Shown here piece by piece: positions 14,447 through 14,704 of a stretch of 14,704 bases of DNA. The position numbers were made by a program, and so were the translations under genes. Positions within the stretch are counted from its first letter, which is position 1, and each line of letters opens with the position of its first letter. Under the pieces are notes generated by a model. The model was not told the origin of the DNA, made no database searches, and worked only from the letters and a program-made list of their open reading frames with translations. The stretch comes from Spirochaetaceae bacterium. Lineage in GTDB: Bacteria > Spirochaetota > Spirochaetia > SZUA-6 > Bin103. The DNA lies in contig JAPPKD010000327.1 in the NCBI GenBank assembly GCA_028820215.1, positions 1 through 14,704 on the forward strand. Reading direction: 5' to 3'.

Positions 14447-14704
14447 CGTCTATTCGAGATCTCCCGGTTAACCCGTGGCCAGTGACCGGCGCCGAGCCGC
14501 GGGCCGAAACGCGGAGCCGAGGTTCGTCGGCGGCGGCATAAGAAGCAGCGCGACCACACTTCGAGATCGTGAATCAGCAGTTCCTCCTGACCCATACGAT
14601 TTGCTTTCGCCAGGACTGTTCCGTCGGCTGAGCAAACTTTCCGGCCCCAACGGTAGAGTCGAGGAGAGGCGCGCCCTGCCGTAGGTGGAGGGAGTAGCCG
14701 TTAC
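14447..14704. other. Terminal 258 nt without a recognised gene
   Basis: Upstream flank of sialidase gene 3. Short open frames exist on both strands but their translations are Arg-rich and lack protein-like patterns. I see no convincing promoter, tRNA or hairpin terminator. Confidence 0.4.

Overview
The window is high-GC bacterial chromosomal DNA, densely coding and without introns, rRNA, tRNA or CRISPR. The best lineage hint is the first gene. It is an ABC-type solute-binding protein whose mature N-terminus (signal peptide, then a short Gly/Gln/Thr and poly-Ala/Glu linker) is typical of Spirochaetes. The rest of the content (several BNR/Asp-box sialidase-fold proteins, a PhyH oxygenase, an M24 creatinase-like protein, SDR and VOC proteins) resembles marine or host-associated Spirochaetaceae-type genomes. 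The lineage is an inference, not a demonstrated assignment.

Layout. (1) 10-1485, minus: large LplA/YtcQ-like solute-binding protein. It is divergent from (2) 1653-3460, plus: an M19 dipeptidase-family hydrolase translationally coupled (ATGA overlap) to an unrecognised 265-residue protein. (3) 3518-4314, minus: a complete TacA/TacT-type toxin-antitoxin module (DUF1778 antitoxin, GNAT toxin) with a visible promoter. (4) 4448-5581, plus: Asp-box sialidase-family protein. (5) 5705-6454, plus: a second toxin-antitoxin module of HigB/HigA type (toxin first). It has a good sigma-70-like promoter whose -10 lies inside a near-perfect 14-bp palindrome. (6) About 6487-6872: a decayed second copy of the 3' half of the sialidase in (4), with two in-frame deletions and one frameshift. 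Its downstream flank holds the 3' end of the next minus-strand gene. (7) 12659 down to 6803, minus: seven closely spaced or overlapping genes that look like one operon, in transcription order sialidase-family protein, PhyH-family dioxygenase, SDR dehydrogenase, M24 creatinase-like protein, VOC protein, APH-like phosphotransferase and DCC-type thiol protein. (8) 12966-14446, minus: a third sialidase-family gene whose first ~35 codons are out of frame because of a single apparent missing base.

How the parts may work together. Region 7 reads like a catabolic unit for a small molecule: an Fe(II)/2-oxoglutarate-type oxygenase, an NAD(P)-dependent dehydrogenase, an amidinohydrolase/peptidase-fold enzyme and a VOC enzyme, headed by a beta-propeller protein. 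Regions 1 and 2 could supply uptake and peptide or amide hydrolysis. The substrate cannot be read from sequence. The most distinctive structure is regions 3-6. Two different toxin-antitoxin modules bracket one sialidase gene, and the HigBA cassette sits exactly between an intact sialidase and its degenerate duplicate. That duplication also split off the last 18 codons of the neighbouring DCC-type gene.
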